Shown here: positions 6,345 to 8,001 of the stretch, one piece after another | Position numbering within the stretch: position 1 is the first letter of the stretch | Layout: each line of letters opens with the position of its first letter | DNA from: Planctomycetota bacterium | GTDB taxonomy: Bacteria; Planctomycetota; Planctomycetia; Pirellulales; Pirellulaceae | Assembly (NCBI GenBank): GCA_026692885.1 | Contig: JAPLNJ010000705.1 | Span: forward strand, 1-8,001 | Reading direction: 5' to 3' | Length of the DNA stretch: 8,001 nt | The notes under the pieces: model-generated | What the model was told of the DNA's origin: nothing | Seen by the model: the letters and a program-made list of their open reading frames with translations, nothing else | Databases searched by the model: none | Made by a program: the position numbers and the translations under genes

Positions 6345-6570
6345 ATGCTCGTACTCGACACCGACCATGTATCTCTGTTGCAGTGGGGAGGCGGCGAGGA
6401 AGCCGAGCGGCTACGCGCGCGGCTCCAGATCGCGGACGAGGAAGTGGCGGTGACGGTCATCAGCTACGAAGAGCAAACACGCGGCTGGCTCGCCTACGTT
6501 GCGCGGGCCCGGACCTTGGGTCAGTTTCGAGAAAGTGCCGGACCTGCGAATCGAAGATTGGACAATCTGA
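6345..6570 (+). pseudogene. VapC-type PIN toxin with internal deletion and frameshift
   Basis: The first 56 codons are PIN-like: MLVLDTDHVSLLQWGGGEEA, followed by AVTVISYEEQTRGWLAYVARAR, with the first catalytic aspartates (LDTD) and the SYEE glutamates. The frame then jumps. A different frame from 6526 reads FEKVPDLRIEDWTI and stops at 6568-6570, the usual C-terminus of this subfamily. About 50 central residues, including the later catalytic aspartates, have been lost together with a shift of frame. In the starting frame translation runs to 6584, ending in unrelated residues. The remnant should have no nuclease activity. Confidence 0.8.
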
Positions 6571-6615
6571 AGATGCGGCATTGATCAGAATGTTGCACAC
6601 CGTAACCTAGCGAAT

Positions 6616-6722
6616 CGTCTGGACTGTCGTCTGGACATCTGCTCAGGCGGCGTCTGTTGCGTTATACTGGCACCAGGACGGTGCGAGGAAATCTGGGCAG
6701 GTCATTTGAATGAGGCACGAAC
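6616..6722 (+). promoter_or_regulatory. leader of the unknown two-gene module
   Basis: CGTCTGGAC occurs twice, 12 bp apart (6616-6624 and 6628-6636), a possible operator. TATACT at 6663-6668 could be a -10 box, without a good -35. GAGG at 6712-6715, 7 nt before the ATG at 6723, is a plausible ribosome binding site. Confidence 0.35.
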
Positions 6723-7001
6723 ATGAGTCTTTCGCTGGCCGAGGCGCTGCAGCAAGTGGACCTCGATTTTGAGGTTGGCCAGAGGTATCGTTGCGAAGTG
6801 CAGGGAAAGGTCGTCGAACTCCGCGTGCTCGACCAGTTGCTGGCCAGTTCCTCCGGAATCAAGCAGTCGGACGTCATGCTGGACCCTTGGGTTGAGCTTC
6901 CGCCGCCGCAGGCCGATCGCCGGATTCGCGTGCAGCTGCGACCGGAGGCGAGGCTGCCTGTGGACGTTCCAAAAATTCCGCAGGACGAGGAGCAGTCGTG
7001 A
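6723..7001 (+). CDS. conserved-looking small protein of unknown function (module gene 1)
   Basis: This 92-residue protein begins MSLSLAEALQQVDLDFEVGQ, followed by a short beta-like stretch (RYRCEVQGKVVELRVLD) and the segment DVMLDPWVELPPP. The tail is acidic and proline-rich. I do not recognise the family. There is no signal peptide, membrane segment or cysteine metal motif. GAGG 7 nt upstream supports the start. Its stop codon overlaps the GTG start of the next gene by 4 bp (GTGA), so the pair is translationally coupled. The frame is intact, in contrast to the broken genes on both sides. The size and overlap recall antitoxin-toxin pairs, but no toxin fold is evident. Confidence 0.7.
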   Translation: MSLSLAEALQQVDLDFEVGQRYRCEVQGKVVELRVLDQLLASSSGIKQSDVMLDPWVELPPPQADRRIRVQLRPEARLPVDVPKIPQDEEQS

Positions 7002-7504
7002 TCTACAGACTCCCGCCAGTCGACGAGCCGGTCGATCAAGGCGACCTCGTCGAGAACTGCCCCGTCGCGTTTGTCGCCGGTTTTGACCCGGCGCACGTGG
7101 ATGTCGTCGAGTTCGGCTGCGAGATGCGCCGTGTGCTCGTCATGACGCAGACTTGTGATCTGGCCAACCGCAAAACCACGCTGGCAACCGTGGCGGTGAT
7201 CCATGATGCCCATTCGCTCGTCGAACGTGGTCTGTTGACGACTGCGGACGTGCGCGGCCCTGTGCGGGCGGCCCGGGTCTATGGATGGTACTTCCTGCCG
7301 GCCAGCAGCGAACACGGCTTGCCCGAAATGATCGTAGATTTTCGGCAGTTATTCTCCGTTCCGCTCGATCTCCTGACAACACTCTGTCGACACGGACACC
7401 GTCGGTCCCGGATTGAAGTTCCGTATCGCGAGCACTTGTCGCGACATTTTGCGGAAACCTACGCCCGAATTGGTTTGCCCGACCCCTATCTCACACGGGA
7501 GTGA
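6998..7504 (+). CDS. conserved-looking protein of unknown function with a QTCDL motif (module gene 2)
   Basis: This 168-residue protein starts at GTG, overlapping the previous stop codon. Its most protein-like core is RRVLVMTQTCDLANRKT followed by LATVAVIHDAH, a buried strand carrying a Gln-Thr-Cys-Asp-Leu turn. Later come GWYFLPASSEHGLPEMIVDF and a helical C-terminus (YREHLSRHFAETYARIG). A single cysteine in a CD-L turn next to a hydrophobic strand could be a catalytic or binding site, but I cannot name the family. The gene ends cleanly at 7504, just before a dispersed palindromic repeat. It is complete and forms one unit with the 92-residue gene. Confidence 0.7.
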   Translation: MIYRLPPVDEPVDQGDLVENCPVAFVAGFDPAHVDVVEFGCEMRRVLVMTQTCDLANRKTTLATVAVIHDAHSLVERGLLTTADVRGPVRAARVYGWYFLPASSEHGLPEMIVDFRQLFSVPLDLLTTLCRHGHRRSRIEVPYREHLSRHFAETYARIGLPDPYLTRE

Positions 7505-7508
7505 CGGA

Positions 7509-7533
7509 TTTCTTACGCCACAACGTGGCAGCC
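7509..7533. repeat. dispersed palindromic repeat, copy B
   Basis: It matches 5898-5922 at 24 of 25 positions around GCCACAACGTGGC. It lies 5 bp after the stop codon of the preceding gene. It has a short stem and no T-tract, so a terminator role is unlikely. Confidence 0.75.
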
Positions 7534-7539
7534 TGATGC

Positions 7540-7673
7540 AGTCTGCGAACCGATTTGAAGACCACGCGTGGCGCTTCCTGGAGCATACCCGGCTGCGGGC
7601 AATCCGCTGGATCAACCTGACCCGCGAGCACGTGATCTTTCGTACGCTGGAGAAGTCGGGGACAGGAAAATGA
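7540..7673 (+). other. possible gene fragment, unassigned
   Basis: The plus-strand frame reads NRFEDHAWRFLEHTRLRAIR followed by WINLTREHVIFRTLEK and stops in the palindrome at 7671. The composition looks more protein-like than neighbouring shadow frames, but there is no credible start and no family I recognise. It may be the remnant of a gene cut by the repeat. Confidence 0.25.
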
Positions 7674-7699
7674 AAGCCAGTATCTATTTTCCTGTCCCC
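7658..7699. repeat. perfect 14-bp inverted repeat element
   Basis: GGGGACAGGAAAAT at 7658-7671 is exactly inverted at 7686-7699 around a 14-nt loop. A third partial copy (TTCCTGTCC) follows at 7704-7712, so the element probably extends to about 7723. It stands where the third PIN toxin loses its homology. It lacks the GTAG head of the other palindromes in the window. Confidence 0.85.
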
Positions 7700-7788
7700 C
7701 ATCTTCCTGTCCAAGTCCCCCCGTCTGCCAGCCCACCGGGCCGTCGCAGGGTCGTCGAGCAGATGTCGCTGTCCAGCAAGAAGCTCAT
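7684..7788 (-). pseudogene. VapC-type PIN toxin remnant, cut by a palindromic repeat
   Basis: The ATG at 7788 overlaps the antitoxin stop codon (ATGA) and opens MSFLLDSDICSTTLRRPGGL, a typical PIN N-terminus with the first catalytic aspartates (LDSD). After about 22 codons, near 7723, the frame enters the GGGGACAGG repeat, continues as repeat-encoded residues and stops at 7684. No further PIN sequence is found in the 180 bp beyond the repeat. The toxin is therefore reduced to its first strand and helix. The frame is too short to be obvious as a gene; the overlap with the antitoxin is what identifies it. Confidence 0.7.
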
Positions 7789-8001
7789 TCGGGCACCTCA
7801 CGGAAACGGGCCGTCTTGCGCTCTGCTAGAATCTGTTCCATGTCTTGGTCGAGGCCAGGGATGTCGGCCAGCGCGCCGGCGCAGCGTCGCAGTCCGTCGC
7901 CCCATTGCCGAGCTTCCACGACGGCAGGAACCGTCTGCAGGGTAAGTTCCACCTCCTGGCCATCAGGAATACCGAGCGGCTGGTACAATTCGATCGTCGT
8001 G
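7785..8001 (-). CDS. antitoxin, 5' end beyond the window
   Basis: Seventy-one residues are visible, from TTIELYQPLGIPDGQEVELT to a C-terminus ending ILAERKTARFREVPE. The PLGIPDGQEVELTL pattern is that of AF2212/AbrB-like antitoxins (strand, proline turn, strand). The later LADIPGLDQDMEQILAERK helix is the toxin-binding tail usual in this group. The start codon lies beyond the right edge. It is followed with a 4-bp overlap by a PIN toxin remnant, as expected for such an operon. The frame is open over all it shows. Confidence 0.65.
   Translation of the reverse strand, partial: TTIELYQPLGIPDGQEVELTLQTVPAVVEARQWGDGLRRCAGALADIPGLDQDMEQILAERKTARFREVPE

Noticed and set aside
5705..6460. A 251-codon minus-strand ORF
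   Set aside because: It crosses the duplicated fragment, a repeat-rich gap and two genes on the opposite strand; its residues are shadow-like.

Overview
The window is GC-rich, crowded with small palindromic repeats, and reads as a decayed defence and toxin-antitoxin region from a chromosome of planctomycete type (Planctomycetota). That assignment is inference. It rests on two repeats whose translations (VGQAFQPD and PLAPVLRGEGPG) I remember as recurrent in planctomycete annotations. No rRNA, tRNA, CRISPR array or intact transposase gene is visible.

Left part (1-3940, all genes on the minus strand). Reading downstream from right to left: an apparently intact HNH endonuclease of the family that binds phosphorothioate (PT) DNA, then a dndC missing its N-terminal half including the PP-loop, then a dndD that keeps its Walker A but ends before the C-terminal half of the ATPase. 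dndD also carries a 237-bp nested palindromic element inserted exactly in frame (79 extra codons). The dndC-dndD gap contains an 18-copy 7-bp array, a 13-bp-stem palindrome and a second, unrelated 7-bp array. This looks like a dead DNA-phosphorothioation (Dnd) system beside a live enzyme predicted to cut phosphorothioated DNA, a pairing that makes sense only if the modification is absent or masked.

Middle part (3941-6060). The 5' end of a PLD-type helicase-like gene occurs twice, about 1.55 kb apart, as 235-bp segments differing at 14 positions. Both are dead fragments. A roughly 105-bp palindromic element sits in one copy, and the other copy shows the empty site. Between them lie a compact inverted-repeat element and an antitoxin plus PIN-toxin operon whose toxin has an in-frame stop codon.

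Right part (6060-8001). A second antitoxin-toxin pair on the plus strand has a toxin with an internal deletion and frameshift. It is followed by an intact two-gene overlapping module of unknown function (6723-7504). At the right edge a third antitoxin, cut by the window end, precedes a PIN toxin reduced to about 22 codons before it runs into a palindromic repeat.

Taken together: three PIN toxins are broken in three different ways while their antitoxin frames stay open, both dnd genes are truncated, and the helicase is reduced to fragments. The genes that look functional are the PT-dependent endonuclease, the antitoxins and the unknown two-gene module.
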